64,000 bases of DNA from Heracleum sosnowskyi (Eukaryota > Streptophyta > Magnoliopsida > Apiales > Apiaceae), in contig CM061241.1 of the NCBI GenBank assembly GCA_030848705.1, positions 81,415,178 through 81,479,177 of the forward strand, in the 5' to 3' direction. The translations under genes were made by a program, and so were the position numbers. The notes beneath the pieces are model-generated. The model had not been told where the DNA came from. It made no database searches and saw only the letters and a program-made list of their open reading frames with translations. This document shows positions 36,200 through 48,420 of the stretch, one piece after another; the stretch's first letter is position 1; each line of letters begins with the position of its first letter.

Positions 36200-37833
36200 T
36201 TACTCATGTGCAGGCCCAGAAGGTGGTGCTTGGTGATCCCCAGCAGTTTGTGAGGGTGCATTGGGCTGTGGAGGTCCTGCCTGGTGAGCACTGGGCTGTG
36301 GAGGTCCTGCCTGGTGAGCACTGGGCTGTGGAGGTCCTGCCTGGTGGGCACTGGGCTTTTGGGGTCCGGCCTGGTGAGCATTGGGCTGTTGAGGTCCTCC
36401 CTGGTGACCACTTGGGGCTTGTAGGGGTGCGTTATGCTGATAATGGGATCCTGCTTGGTGACCACCTGGGGCTTGTGGGGGAGCATGAGGCTGATAAGGG
36501 GGTTGAGGGTATTGCTGGTAAGTCTGAGGTGCATTGGTTTGATAAGGGGGTTGAGGGTACCCATATTGGGGGTAAAAAGGCTGGTAAAACTGACCTTGAG
36601 GAGGTGGCATTCCCGAGTACGGTGGATAATGCTGCACTTGCTGCTTCTCTGAACCACTCCTGTTCTCATTTGATCCACTAGAAGCTCCATCTTGGGATGG
36701 AATAACTGCTCCCATCCTTTGAGGATCCATTGAAGGATAAAGTTGCCTCCCCTGTGGCTGTGGAGGCTGCTGTGGAGGAATATTAAAGTAATGCATCGGT
36801 GCCGTTGGCTGGTCTGTAAAGCCTGGTAGCTGAACATGATTTTGTTGTTGCGATATAACAGCTCTTGGCAGCAATCCACTGTGAGTCACTGCTTGCCTTG
36901 CTTCATCAGAGACTTCGAATTCAGGTTTTGCTGCTTGAGGCCTACCCCACATCAGCTTCAGCCTCAGACCTTTTATGACCAGTTTGTTTGAGAGTTCTTC
37001 AGCTGCCTTCTCTGCACCTTCTCTGGTCGTGTAGGTAACAAAAGCACATGCTCGTGATAGCACCATTTTTATAGTCTCAATTTCACCATGAGCATAAAAG
37101 TTGTCCCTCAAGTCCTGCTCACTGATTTGTTGATCAAGCCCACCCACATAAAGGGTTCTAATGCTCTCATCATCAGGGGGTTCTAATGAGGGCATCTCAC
37201 CTGCCTTGTTGAGTAGCTTCATTGCAACCGGATCATTGACCCTGATTTCACAACAAGAAAAGGTCATATATAGAATATGTACTCAAAAAAATTCCATACA
37301 GTATAATTAATGTGAGTAAAAGAAATTACTGTAAATTTCTTAATTTTTATAACAGAGGATGTTAAAGCTTAAACAGATTAACTATGCTTATATGCAAAAA
37401 AGCTAAATGTTTACTGGACTCTCGACACTCAAGTCCTAGATGCTGTTTCTTATTAAATATTATATACACGCGAACATGACATGAAATTGATCATGAAAAA
37501 GCCCATCGGAAAGAGTATGAAGCTGAACAGCACTCATAAGGCTCTCAACCTCCAACTTCTGAGCATATTACTTCAAATACATGCTCATGGAAGCTCTCAA
37601 ACTACAAAAACTTATGAACCAACTTTATATTTGACGCATCTTTTTACGGAGTGTCATAACAAATTCAATAAAATAAAAAACCCATATTTATTTAAATGAT
37701 AAATAATATTAGTCTTAGTCTGGTGTGTCCGTGATAAGAACATTCAGGACACACGCCATTACCATTGGAGAGATACAAGCACATATGTTAGTCTAGTGCA
37801 TTAGAATGTGCATAAGTGATGTCAGTGTGCATG

Positions 37834-37918
<85 letters not shown>

Positions 37919-39240
37919 TCACATACCCATAATAACGATCTTTAATATTTTGCTGTGATAATTCTCCAGTTACGGGCATTTCATGCCTATAAGGGCACTC
38001 AGCCCCTCTAGTGCATTCACCCCTAATGTAGAAACTACAAACATGTGCTCGGTTTCTCTTGTAATATGGCGTTGTTCTCTGAAGCTTTAAGATAGTATCA
38101 TTTGGGCGCACCTTTCCGTACGAAGATTCATAATCCAGACCTGCTCTTGCCTGACAGAATGATCAAAATAGTATTAGTGATAGAAATACTTACATATGTG
38201 CACAATGCAAATGGGCACATAATCACTTTGCATTTTATGTTGTTTTTTATGATTATATCATAACATGTGTTTCCTAAAGAGTTGCATGAAAAGCTAGTTG
38301 CTGACATGCACCACAAATGGCAATATTCATATGATCATTGAAAAAATAATAATAATGAAATATATGTCAGAATATACTTCTTATATGTGACGAACAAACT
38401 TTGGCTTCAGAAATTACTTACCCTACGGTCATGCTCCTCCGCAAAGTATTCCCTGTTTACGTCACTCTTTGGAATGGAATCATTGGAATTGATACTGAGT
38501 GCAGTATCTCGAACCTGAACAGGCAGCCCATATTCAAGATCCAAAAGGCAAACTTGACATACATTTTTCAGTTTACTGCAAGTTTGGCAAATCTCAGACT
38601 TCTTGTATCTTGCATCACGCCCCGGCCTCCACCTAAAAACTGTAAACGGCCGAGTGCAAATTTTGCATTCCTTATCGTAATCTGCTTTTGTCTGCATGAG
38701 ATCAAACATAGAAATGGTCAGAGAACACTAATGCATGACTTAAAATTTTAAATTTTCACTCTTTCCTGACCCAAAGATAGTGGACATTGGAAAAATTCTA
38801 CCAGCAAATTATTAGGAAGCTATATTTCATTCTATTACAATGTAAAGGAGCATGAGAAAACTAGCACATTCCTGATGGACTTAAGGGGTGGTTTTGTGCA
38901 TACTGTCAAACTTTTCCAATTTTATACTCATTTCCGAATCTCAAACTTGCATCAAATTCTTACGTATCAAATATTAATTTCGATTTTTCCTATCAAAACT
39001 CTAATTTTGACAACTAATTCTAGCTATTGTCCATTGTAAAATTCTAAAATATATTAGGATTTCTAAAACTTATTTAGCTCTAAAATTCTAAAATTCTAAA
39101 ATTTAAAATGCGTGGTTAAAAGCTCTAAAACTTACCATTCGGAGGTACGGGTTATCTCCGAGGCATGACTCACATATGATAGGAAAATCGGACCGCTCCC
39201 ACCCATCAGCTTCAACATCTCTCAGTAGTCTATGGGCCAT
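36200..39240 (-). CDS. CCCH zinc finger and RRM splicing factor (MAC5 / RBM22 / Cwc2 type)
   Basis: Four coding exons on the minus strand: 39240-39136, 38691-38422, 38150-37927 and 37241-36200, in one frame, 546 residues. The N-terminus has several Cys pairs (CESC, CKIC, CQTC, CQVC) and the GRDARYKK word of the RBM22/Cwc2 fold. A CCCH finger follows with Cys163, Cys171, Cys177 and His181. The RRM is at about 228-300 (RNP2 LYVGGL, RNP1 ACAFVTYT). The last 250 residues are Pro/Gln/His-rich. RBM22/Cwc2 binds U6 and pre-mRNA in the active spliceosome within the Prp19 complex; plant members are the MAC5 proteins (family knowledge). A leader intron is predicted (acceptor TTTTTGCAG at 39246, donor at about 39829). 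Confidence 0.92.
36251..36410 (-). repeat. 30-bp coding minisatellite in the MAC5-type gene
   Basis: About five copies of a 30-bp unit (plus strand GAGGTCCTGCCTGGTGAGCA) encode [14 protein letters not shown] decapeptides near the C-terminus. Unit length is a multiple of three, so copy-number change keeps the frame. Confidence 0.85.
37836..37915. repeat. Compound AT and AG microsatellite in intron 3 of the MAC5-type gene
   Basis: About 15 AT repeats followed by about 24 AG repeats, close to the exon 3 donor at 37926. Likely variable in length. Confidence 0.9.
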
Positions 39241-39829
39241 ATTTTCTGCAAAAATAGAAATTGGGTTACCAACAGTGGCATGCCTTCCTCAACTACAAGA
39301 TAATCCAAAATAAAACCAACTTATTTAGCTCAACAGCCTGACAGGGACGTAAAAGAAACCCATATAGAACCCCATAAACCCTGGTTTACACTACTAAAAC
39401 TAAAATTGGACCCTTTTCTTTCCTTCCGGAATTTCAATAAGAGTATTCCCAAATTAATTCAAGTATACCATACTAACGGATGACTTCTCTACACTATCCC
39501 ATTCCGCAAAAATAATCACTTCCAATAAAATAAACAGTTTCCGACAAATAATTCAATAACAGCGTAAAAGAAAGACAAGACACGCTTCACAGTTCACATC
39601 CTTGTGATAAAAAATAAAGCCTAATTCAATTTAATCAATCAAATATTTCTACAAATATTAGGGTAAAAACAATATTTCATACAAATGGAGACAAAGATGA
39701 TGACAACAGATAACACATAAACACAGATGCAGCAATCAAAACTATACATCCACGATATGTATAAATGTGAAAAATGGAGTAAACAGAACTAATACAATGA
39801 AAACGAAGGAAGAGAACGTTATGAATTAC

Positions 39830-39955
39830 CTTAATCTTTGTGAATTGATTGATGAAACCCTACAATTAAGACAACGGCGATCTGGAACCTCTGGATATAA
39901 AACTTCCCCAAATTATGACCCGTTTTAGCCTGCTGCCCTGCTCCTATATATAGTG
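39830..39955 (-). promoter_or_regulatory. Leader exon, telo-box and TATA box of the MAC5-type gene
   Basis: CTATATATAG at about 39944-39953 is a good TATA box on the minus strand. The plus strand carries AAACCCTA at 39855-39862, a telo-box-like element in the leader, similar to the one before the TruA-type gene. The leader exon ends with AAG|GTAATT at 39830/39829. Confidence 0.55.
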
Positions 39956-42712
39956 TTTTGGATTCGGGTCAACACGCCTTTGGGTTTTAGCTGCCCGTTT
40001 TGATCGTGTAAAGAGATTCGGGCCGTCAATTCATCCGGACTATCTCGTATCTCGGCTTATATCCGTCTCGAAAATATGATACATGTCTCATATTCGTTTT
40101 ATAAATAATCCAAATCTGACGGAAAAATCAAACCTGGATAAAATATGATTCCGGATATGAACACTTATATACCCACTTCAGATTCGGTCTCATACTCTTT
40201 TTTATAAAATGATCCTACCCGAATATGGTCCATGATCCGTATTCGGTTCAAACCCGAATATAAATTATAAGTTTAACCTATTACATTCCTATGTAAATAG
40301 TCATTTTATAATTTCTTAATATTTTTATGAGTTTAAATTTTCATAAAATAAGATTTATTCATCCTTATAATGCAAATATTATCATCATATATACTTAATA
40401 CATCATATATTTTAACCTTTGAATTCATGATTATTATCTTTTTAATAATAATATTATTATTTGAAATAAATGATCATTTATTTAGTTCAAATAAAATACA
40501 ATACTAGCTCATATTTGACTCGTATCTGATGGATCACAAACTACCCGGTTAGAAAAAATAAAATACGGTACTAGCTCATATTTGGTTTGGATCCGGAATT
40601 CAATACCCGGGATCAGTTTATATCCGAATAAAATGATCCCGGACCCAAATCTGGACATTATAAATGTAAAATAATCCGAGACTTGAGCAAATGGGGTGTC
40701 CGGTTCTACCCGAATCATTTTACACCCCTAATAGAGATACACAAAAAGTTCGGGCTCGAAAATTTGGTCCGTCCCAATTTGATCTGGTTAAAATCCGTTC
40801 CGGAAAACCTGGTTGGGTTCGGGCCCAGGTTTAGGGTCTTAACGGGCCTTATAATTTTAAGTAAAGTCCGATATGTCCCGGCCCGATAAAAAGTCGGGCT
40901 TAACACAATTTTACTAACAAACTTATAATGTTTCCTTTTTAATAATATAGTATAGATATATAATTATAATAACATTATATTCAATAAAATTTATTTTTGA
41001 TAATGATAATATTGAATAAAAATATTTATTAATATTATTCATTAATTATATTCAATAATTATACTAAAATTCATTATTGAATAATTATAATAATAATACT
41101 CGATAATAATATTATAATATTATCATTACAAATATTATTGTTGAATATTATTATTATATTTAATAAAATATAATAGGTATAATATACCATTAGCAAAAAA
41201 ACTCTATTATTGTAATACTATTATAATACAATTATCAATTAAAATTTTAAAATTATTTTCCAAGCAACTGAAAATAGATCATTATTTTTCAAACAATCAT
41301 AGGTATTCAATGATTTATTTTTTCAATTGTAATAATCTAATGAACATATAATTTGAGTTGTAGACGAATTGAGATATCCAATAAGTTCGTTCGAGTTTTA
41401 CTTGGTCCAAACTCGATAAGTTCGGTTGGGTATGTTATCGAACTCAAGTTCGATAAAAAAAATTATCAAACAATATTCAATTCGTTAAACCATTGCTTAA
41501 ATTCGAAAGATGGTTTATTTGTGAATAAGGTTGAAGAAATATTGAAAAGTTTGATTATTTTTTCGAGTTAGGCTCGCTTCAAACTCAATAACCTCGATTA
41601 TGATACATAAGATACTTTGCAAATTGTCATTTATAAAACGTAGTCAAATTTGACCAAATTTGTGATTACATTAAATTAAACAATTTATAAAAATAAAAAT
41701 TACTTTCGTCTATCGATATACAACAAAATCCTAATTACTTGTTCAAGTGAGTGTTACAAAAATCGCTAATCCATCCAGGTACCGATCTGAGATTTATCGG
41801 AAATCGAGAATTTATCGGAACGATAAATTAAACACATAATAAGTTAACAATGATTAAATTCACGTACATATGTAATAGAAGAAAAAGATAAAGTAAGAGG
41901 ATTAAACTCAAACCTTCGTGTAGAGAAGTTTCATTGATGTATTCTCTCTACAACACAACATTACAACAAAAGTTAATTTAGAACAAAAAACCTTTAAACA
42001 AAAATTATAAAAAGGAGAAGAAACAAAGTAAAGAAATAATGGGAGAATGAATAAATAAATAGTAACACTACAATACAAATGACTTCTAGCGGCACGTGTT
42101 GAATTGTAGACATATCTCTTTTTCGGCAACATCTTGAAAATACGATACATAATTTGTTGTGAGTCACAAAAACACAGAATAAGTTAACAGTGATTAAATT
42201 CACGTACATGTGTAATAGAAAAAAAAAGATAAAGTAAGAGGATTAAAGTCAAACCTTCGTGAAGAGAAATTTAATTGATGTATTCTTAAACATTACAACA
42301 AAAGTTAGTTTAGAACAAAAACCTTCATACAAAAATTATAAAAAGGAGAAGATATAAAGTAAAGAATTCGAGGATGCTCTTCCGAGAAAAAGAACTAGAA
42401 TGAAGAATATATATATAACTTTTAGGTGTTTTTAATTTAGGAAATTTGCAACCAAAAAACAAAAAAATCAAGACTTTCATGTGTAACCTCGTAAACATTA
42501 GCTTTATAATCAGTACTTTCCTCTGTAAATTAAGTATTCTCCTGGTTTTTTATTTTTTTCTGTTTATTAATTAGTAAATAAATTAGTCTTGTGGAGGAAG
42601 TTTAAGTGAGTATTAACATGATATATGTAATTTCCTATTTTAAAAGATAGGAGCAAGGAAATTAAGATTAATATCATATATTTAGTTTCATATATTACTA
42701 AAGATTTTAAAG
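39956..42712. repeat. Decayed repetitive intergenic DNA
   Basis: No gene. 40020-40740 is rich in ATCCGGAT/CCCGAAT words and ends in TTTTACACCCCTAAT, which read on the other strand (ATTAGGGGTGTAAAA) looks like a hAT-type terminus; the other end was not identified. 41340-41610 has repeated AACTCGATAA/GTTCGATAA words of another decayed element. The stretch 40930-41240 is almost pure A/T. Confidence 0.4.
41838..42375 (+). repeat. Direct repeat, two copies of about 190 bp, 338 bp apart
   Basis: The block ATAAGTTAACAATGATTAAA to AGTAAAGAA at 41838-42034 recurs at 42178-42366 with scattered changes and a small deletion. The first copy is followed by about 140 unique bases. Confidence 0.75.
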
Positions 42713-43235
42713 TTCTAAATCATACAATTAAAAGAGATAATAAACTCATATACATATCAAAACTCAAAAAGAAAAAGACATGCAAAAGCCTATCAAGGTA
42801 ATAACATGGCAGTAGATTTCCACAAATATGAACATTACAATAATTAAATGTGGACACAGCATAAGACATGTATATGTAGTTCATTAGTTACTAATCATAA
42901 ACGAACACAAATCATGTATACCGCAAGTTGAAGAAAAAAAAGAAAAAAAAAACACTGAATACAGAGACGTACCTGGATAATACTAATAATTTTACAATCT
43001 TTCCAAGTAATCTCAAAAATATAAATATTTCACACATTATTAACTAAAATATAAAGATATCGATTTTATAAAAACATATATTCTCACACTTCTTTCCATA
43101 ATAACAAATTTGATCATTATCTAAAATAAAAAATAACTTGTACGATAAATTCTAATTAAAATAATTATCTAAATAAAAATTACTTAAATCTCTAATATCA
43201 AATAATAAAATAAAAATACGGGATGAAAAAACAAA

Positions 43236-44979
43236 TCTATACTATATTATTAAAGACGAAACATTAAAAGTTTTGTAGTCTGGTCATGAAAGTTTTTGTA
43301 GTCTGGTCACTCAATTCATAGCCGTTAGATATTTTTGATCAAATCGATGGGAACCGTTAGATAAAATATTAAAATTATTATATAGAATATTTTTTCTATT
43401 TTTCCTAACCAGAACATCTCATTTTCCAAAAATATTGCAAACAATTTTATTTACTAAAATAACATAATAAAGTTATAATTGCTAATAACTAACTCATTAC
43501 CTTTTTTAGCCAAATTCTATATTCTTTTTTATATTTTCTAACTAAAATTTATACTTTTCTATTTTTCCTAACTAAAACCTCTCATTTTCCAAAAATATCA
43601 CGAACAGATCTATTTAATAAAATAAAATAATAATATTATAATTATTAATGACTAACCGATTAGTTTTTTTTTTCCAAAACGTATATTCATTTTTATATTT
43701 CATAACTAATATTTCTCTTAACTAAAATCTCAAAAATATCACGGACTATTCCATTTAGTAGCATAAAATACTAATATTATAAATCTATCTATCTATCTAT
43801 ACTATATTATTAAAGACGAAACATTGAAAGTTTTGCTACTTGTTTTTTGGTACGGTACTTGCCTTATTTAATTATTATAAAAATTATTATAATCATTTAC
43901 CCTTTCAGTTAAAATGCATTACCATTTTTTTCTTAAAAAATCACGAGCAATTTCCTTTTCAGCTAAAACATGTTACTTTTTCTATTTACTTTACTAAAAT
44001 ATATCACGAGCAAACCCTTACTTATTTATTTTAAAACATATTTTAATATTTTTAATTGGCAATTACATTTCCCCTCTTTTTCTAGAAAAATCACAGTCAA
44101 TTACCTTTTTCGGCTAAAACATGTTATATTTTCTATTTTCCTTACTAAAATCTATACTTTTCCAATTATATCACGCGCAAACCCTTGCTTATTTAATTTA
44201 AAATTTATTTTAATAATTTTAATTGACAATTATCTTTTTCAACTAAAACATGTCACATTTTGTATTTTTCTTACTAAAACCCCTCTTTTTTCAAAAATAT
44301 CACGGGCCAATCGTGACTTTTATATTTTAAAATTCAACGAAAACATGTTACTTTCTATTTTTCTTACTAAAACCCCTCTTTTTCCAAAATATCATGGGCA
44401 AACCGTTACTTATTTATTTTAAAATCTATTTTAATACTTTTAATTATTTAAAAATATTTATGTGCCTACTTATTTTTTTTTAACAAATGCAATTAATAAA
44501 ATATAAAATATAAATAATAAAATTAACAATTATTAAAAACAATTCGTGCATCGCACGAGTTTTAAGCTATATTATTAAAGACAAAACATTAAAAGTTTTG
44601 TAGTCGGATGGACAGACGGTCGGTACTTAGTGATTTTATTTAATTGCCCTTACTTATTTTTAAAAAAACTATCACTAAATAATAAAATTATTTATAACCA
44701 ATTACCTTTTCAGCTAAAATACATTACCTTTTTTATTTTTTTTCTAACAAAATCTTCTCTTTTTCTAAAAAAAAACACGGGCGGTTATCTTTTTTAACAA
44801 AAATATGTTACTCTTTCTATTTTTCCTTACTAAAATCCCTCATTTTCCAAAAATATCACGGGCAAACCCTTACTTATTTATTTTAAAAAACTATTTTTTT
44901 ATTTTAATAAATAAAAGTATTAAAATCTATTTTAATACTTTTAATTATGAGCATAAACTCTCTTTTTCGGACCTATATA
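43236..44979 (+). mobile_element. Helitron cluster in unit A (three heads, one tail)
   Basis: Heads TCTATACTATATTATTAAAG start at 43236 and 43796. A tail with the hairpin TTCGTGCATCGCACGA and TTTTAAGCTA ends at 44569. That CTA runs straight into a third, decapitated head (CTATATTATTAAAGAC). The body of the middle element (43796-44569) has about four copies of a 140-150 bp module with CTAAAACATGTTA and TATCACGGGCAAACCCTTAC. No Rep/helicase gene, so all are non-autonomous. Confidence 0.7.
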
Positions 44980-45700
44980 CAGTAAAACCTCTATAAATTA
45001 ATAATGTTGGGACCGGGATATTTTATTAATTTAGAGAGATATTATTATATCGATAAATTAATAATTTATTAATTTAAAGAGGATTTACATAAGACCTTTA
45101 AATTTCCAAGTCTAATGTACTAGTTACAATATATATTAGTTAGAGATGAAAAATAAATTACAAAAATAAGTTCCAAGGCACATTCTATGAATGTACATTC
45201 ACTGAAAATAATGAATGAATGTTACGAGGTTCAAAGCATTGAAGAAATTGTGGCGGATACCATTCAAAATCCGATCGATGACGAAGTTGAGGATGATTCA
45301 ATAGCTTTGGAACCGGTCACTCGGAAAGAAGCATTGCAAGCGGCAACAACTCTTCACAACTTTTTGTTGCAATACGAGAAGACAATGCCCCAACTCTTAA
45401 GTGCAGTGAGGAGATTTAAAGATGAAGTCAATATAGATTTGAAGTTCAACAAAAAACAAGTGACTATAGATTCATTTTTTACTAGACAATCTTAGAATAT
45501 GTATGGAATCTTTTAATGATTATTAATTTATAGTTTCGTTGGGACCAATATATATACTTTGGGATTTCAAAAAAGTTATTATCTTATTATTTTATCGATT
45601 GGGGTTCAATTTTATACTGGTCCCAAGTTGGGACTGGACAAATTATTAATTTTATCGAGATTATTAATTTATCGAGTATTAATTTATAGATGTTTTACTG
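44980..45700 (+). mobile_element. pogo-type (Emigrant/Lemi-like) DNA transposon, internally deleted, 721 bp
   Basis: The ends are CAGTAAAACCTCTATAAAT and, inverted, CAGTAAAACATCTATAAAT, flanked by TA. Unit B has the same flanks without the element (50179-50190 region), a clean empty site. The terminus matches the plant pogo family that includes Emigrant MITEs (family knowledge), and the ORF inside supports this. Confidence 0.85.
45187..45495 (+). pseudogene. C-terminal remnant of a pogo/Tigger-type transposase
   Basis: 102 residues from an in-frame ATG. The acidic stretch, the word ALQAATTLHNFLLQYE and the end QVTIDSFF resemble the tail of CENP-B/Tigger-like transposases, which end in a short hydrophobic SFF-type motif. 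The helix-turn-helix and the DDE domain are gone, so it cannot transpose anything. Confidence 0.6.
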
Positions 45701-45702
45701 TA

Positions 45703-46497
45703 TACCATTAGCAAAATCTCAACCGATTATCAATATATTTATTCGTATATATTTTGATTGATGCGGTGAGAATGCATGTTACTGTTTAGATTCTTAAACT
45801 CTATTTTCTTCACTATACTTTTGCCTGAATGGATCAATCAGGTTCATGTGTATTTATTTTTTTGTTACCTTGCTTTTTTACATTAATGGATTTACAACGT
45901 TTTTTTTTTGGTTTTGTAGAGATGATTACAAGTTACAACCAATTTGTTCCTGCAGGTATGGTTGTTATCTCTATATGCATAATGTTTAATTCTCTTTCAT
46001 ATATTCTTACCGCTTGAATATATTTATTCTTTTTACTATTCCTTTTACTTTGGTTTGAATAATATTTAAATTGTTCAAGAATTTTCTCCATGCTAATTTC
46101 AACATATTTATTGTGGTTTTTCTTAATGTATTTGTTATTATATTATAACCAACATGTTTATAACTCTTTTTTCTTGCTTCTATTTGCTTTGTTTTAGTCT
46201 ATTTTCTTTTAGTTTATTTTTTTTCATTCTTATTTTGTTTAATTCTCAATGTACATGGTTATGTATGTGCACCACTGGTTTTTTCTGATTTTTTGGTTGG
46301 TTTTTAAGTTTTCAATTTACTGAATTAATATTTGCTTTCTTCGTTTTCTTTTTAAAATTATGATTTGGTCATGACTTTAGTTATAATTATGGATTTTTAG
46401 CTTGGTTGTTCTTTTCTTTGACTTTGTATTTTTTTGTTAGTAATTTGTGGAGAAGAATTAGTAGGTCTTTCTTTGTATGCATGTATTATAAGTAAAA
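45703..46497. other. T-rich unique part of unit A
   Basis: Repeated in unit B at 50182-50977. Strongly T-rich on the plus strand. No gene was recognised; the 62-codon ORF at 45829-46017 is identical in B but has no known features. Confidence 0.5.
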
Positions 46498-48397
46498 TGT
46501 AACAGCCCGACTTTTCGGACTATTAATTCTAAATACAAAACTTAAATAAAATACATTTCTTTATTCAATAAATACAAAATTGCACAAGAGTCAAATTCAG
46601 CGATCAAACTTAATAATCAAAAATATAAAATCGAAGACGCAACTCCACAATTCAATAATCAATATCTTGTACTTAACAAAATTTATTCTAATAGCACAAT
46701 TATTCTTAACCAATAATTTACATCAAATCACGTAGCACGAAATTCACAAGTTCACATCGATATTCTCAACAAGCTTCCATAGTGTACCAACCTGAAATAT
46801 TATGAAAAAGTGAGCTACACAGCTCAGCAAATAACAAATTGACTTACAAATATTCTCAAAATCAGTGGGCGTTTTAGCAAAACAGATTCCTCAAAACAAT
46901 AATAATTTTAAAGCCTTTGCAAAAATTGATTCAGCCCAAAGTTTATATTTAAAAATCTAGAATTTAAAACAGAAACGAAATTCTTATAAATACCACAGTC
47001 TTGCTCTACGGCCACACTTTCCCAGTAGCCAGGATCTTATTCTTATTCTTATACATCACACTTTTTCAGTGACCGGCATCTAAATTTCAATAATTACGCA
47101 CCCTTAATAGGTATATAAAGTTGCACACTTGTGCGCCTACTAAGGGTATCTAAGGCTAGTTCCGGAACTATAACGTAAATTATGAACGGTTTTAAAACGT
47201 AGAGACTGAGGGATTCGAAGATTCTCGTATCTTATATCTTAAAGAGTTCAAAACATAATTCTTATATCTTATACGAAATTCAAAACAGAATCAAAATATT
47301 TTTTCCGAAAATAAAAGTAAGTCAAAAAGTACTTACCTCAAAAGCGGCCGAATACTGAAGATAAATACTTGAACCAATCCTAATATAACATTTTATAAAT
47401 TATTCAGTACACAATCCCATAGATGATTAAACTATATAGGAACACCAATAAATTCAAGAAGGTCTCGTCACCGCAATTTATAAATTAATCAGTCAAATGA
47501 ACAACACTTTAAATTTTTTATATGCTTCAAACATTAGCCACGGTGAAAATTAACACTAACTAGCCAACATAATACATGCATCAACCTGATCAGCAGTGCC
47601 AGCCATCTAATGCACATAAAAATATCAACACAAAGTTCACTTAACTAATTAATAAATTGACCACAAGTCTCTGGCCATTTAAAATATTATTCCCGAAGTA
47701 CAAAAATAAACGAAATTGTGTATTTGCATGGCAATCAAACTATAATTCACATAATCTCAATATTAATATTAAAAACATATTCTTTTAAACAAAAATTAAC
47801 CAACAAAAATCAAATGTAAAACCAATGATTATCGATTTTAAAGTAACTAATCAAACTAAAAAACAAAGTTATAAATAATATTCTAAATCATACAATTAAA
47901 AGAGATAATAAACTCATATAATATCAAAAAGAAAAAAGAAAAAGACATGCAAAAGCCTATCAAGGTAATAACATGGCAGTAGATTTCCACAAATATGAAC
48001 ATTACAATAATTAAATGTGGACACACCATAAGACATGTATATGTAGTTCATTAGTTACTAATCATAAACGAACACAAATCATGTATACCGTAAGTTGAAG
48101 AAAAAAAAGAAAAAAAAAACACTGAATACAGAGACGTACCTGGATAATACTAATAATTTTACAATCTCTCCAAGTAATCCCAAAAATATAAATATTTCAC
48201 ACATTATTAACTAAAATATAAAGATATCGATTTTATAAAAAAATATATTATCACACTTCTTTCCATAATAACAAATTTTATCATTATCTAAAATAAAAAA
48301 TAACTTGTACGATAAATTCTAATTAAAATAATTATCTAAATAAAAATTACTTAAATCTCTAATATCAAATAATAAAATAAAAATACGGGATTTTACA
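46498..48397 (+). repeat. Solo LTR of a Ty3/gypsy-type element (1,900 bp)
   Basis: Begins TGTAACAGCCCGACTTTTCG and ends CGGGATTTTACA. TAAAA precedes it (46493-46497) and follows it (48398-48402), a 5-bp target duplication. No internal region flanks it, so it is a solo LTR. It spans the junction between units A and B. Confidence 0.75.
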
Positions 48398-48420
48398 TAA
48401 AAGCACTTAGAAAAAACAAA

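Larger units (their letters stand above)
42713..47880 (+). repeat. Tandem array unit A (5,168 bp, 4,447 bp without the pogo insertion)
   Basis: From TTCTAAATCATACAATTAAA at 42713 the sequence matches unit B base for base with few changes. The unit is, in order, the end of a solo LTR, Helitron heads and one tail, T-rich sequence, and the beginning and middle of the next solo LTR. A lacks about 20 bp at 43223 that B has (TTTTACATAAAAGCACTTAG), and carries a pogo-like insertion. Confidence 0.85.

Noticed and set aside
36100..36681. Plus-strand ORF of 193 codons opposite the MAC5-type last exon
   Set aside because: It is the shadow of the 30-bp repeat and GC-rich last exon of the real minus-strand gene.
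40020..40920. Complete hAT element
   Set aside because: Only one end (ATTAGGGGTGTAAAA) is seen. The partner terminus and target duplication were not found, so it is listed only as decayed repeat.
43970..44422. 150-codon ORF in the Helitron as a protein gene
   Set aside because: It reads through the AT-rich repeated module, gives a repetitive Phe/Lys/Leu product, and the copy in unit B has a frameshift.
45829..46017. 62-codon ORF repeated exactly in units A and B as a small gene
   Set aside because: Identity is explained by the array duplication. The product is a Phe-rich translation of T-rich DNA with no motif.
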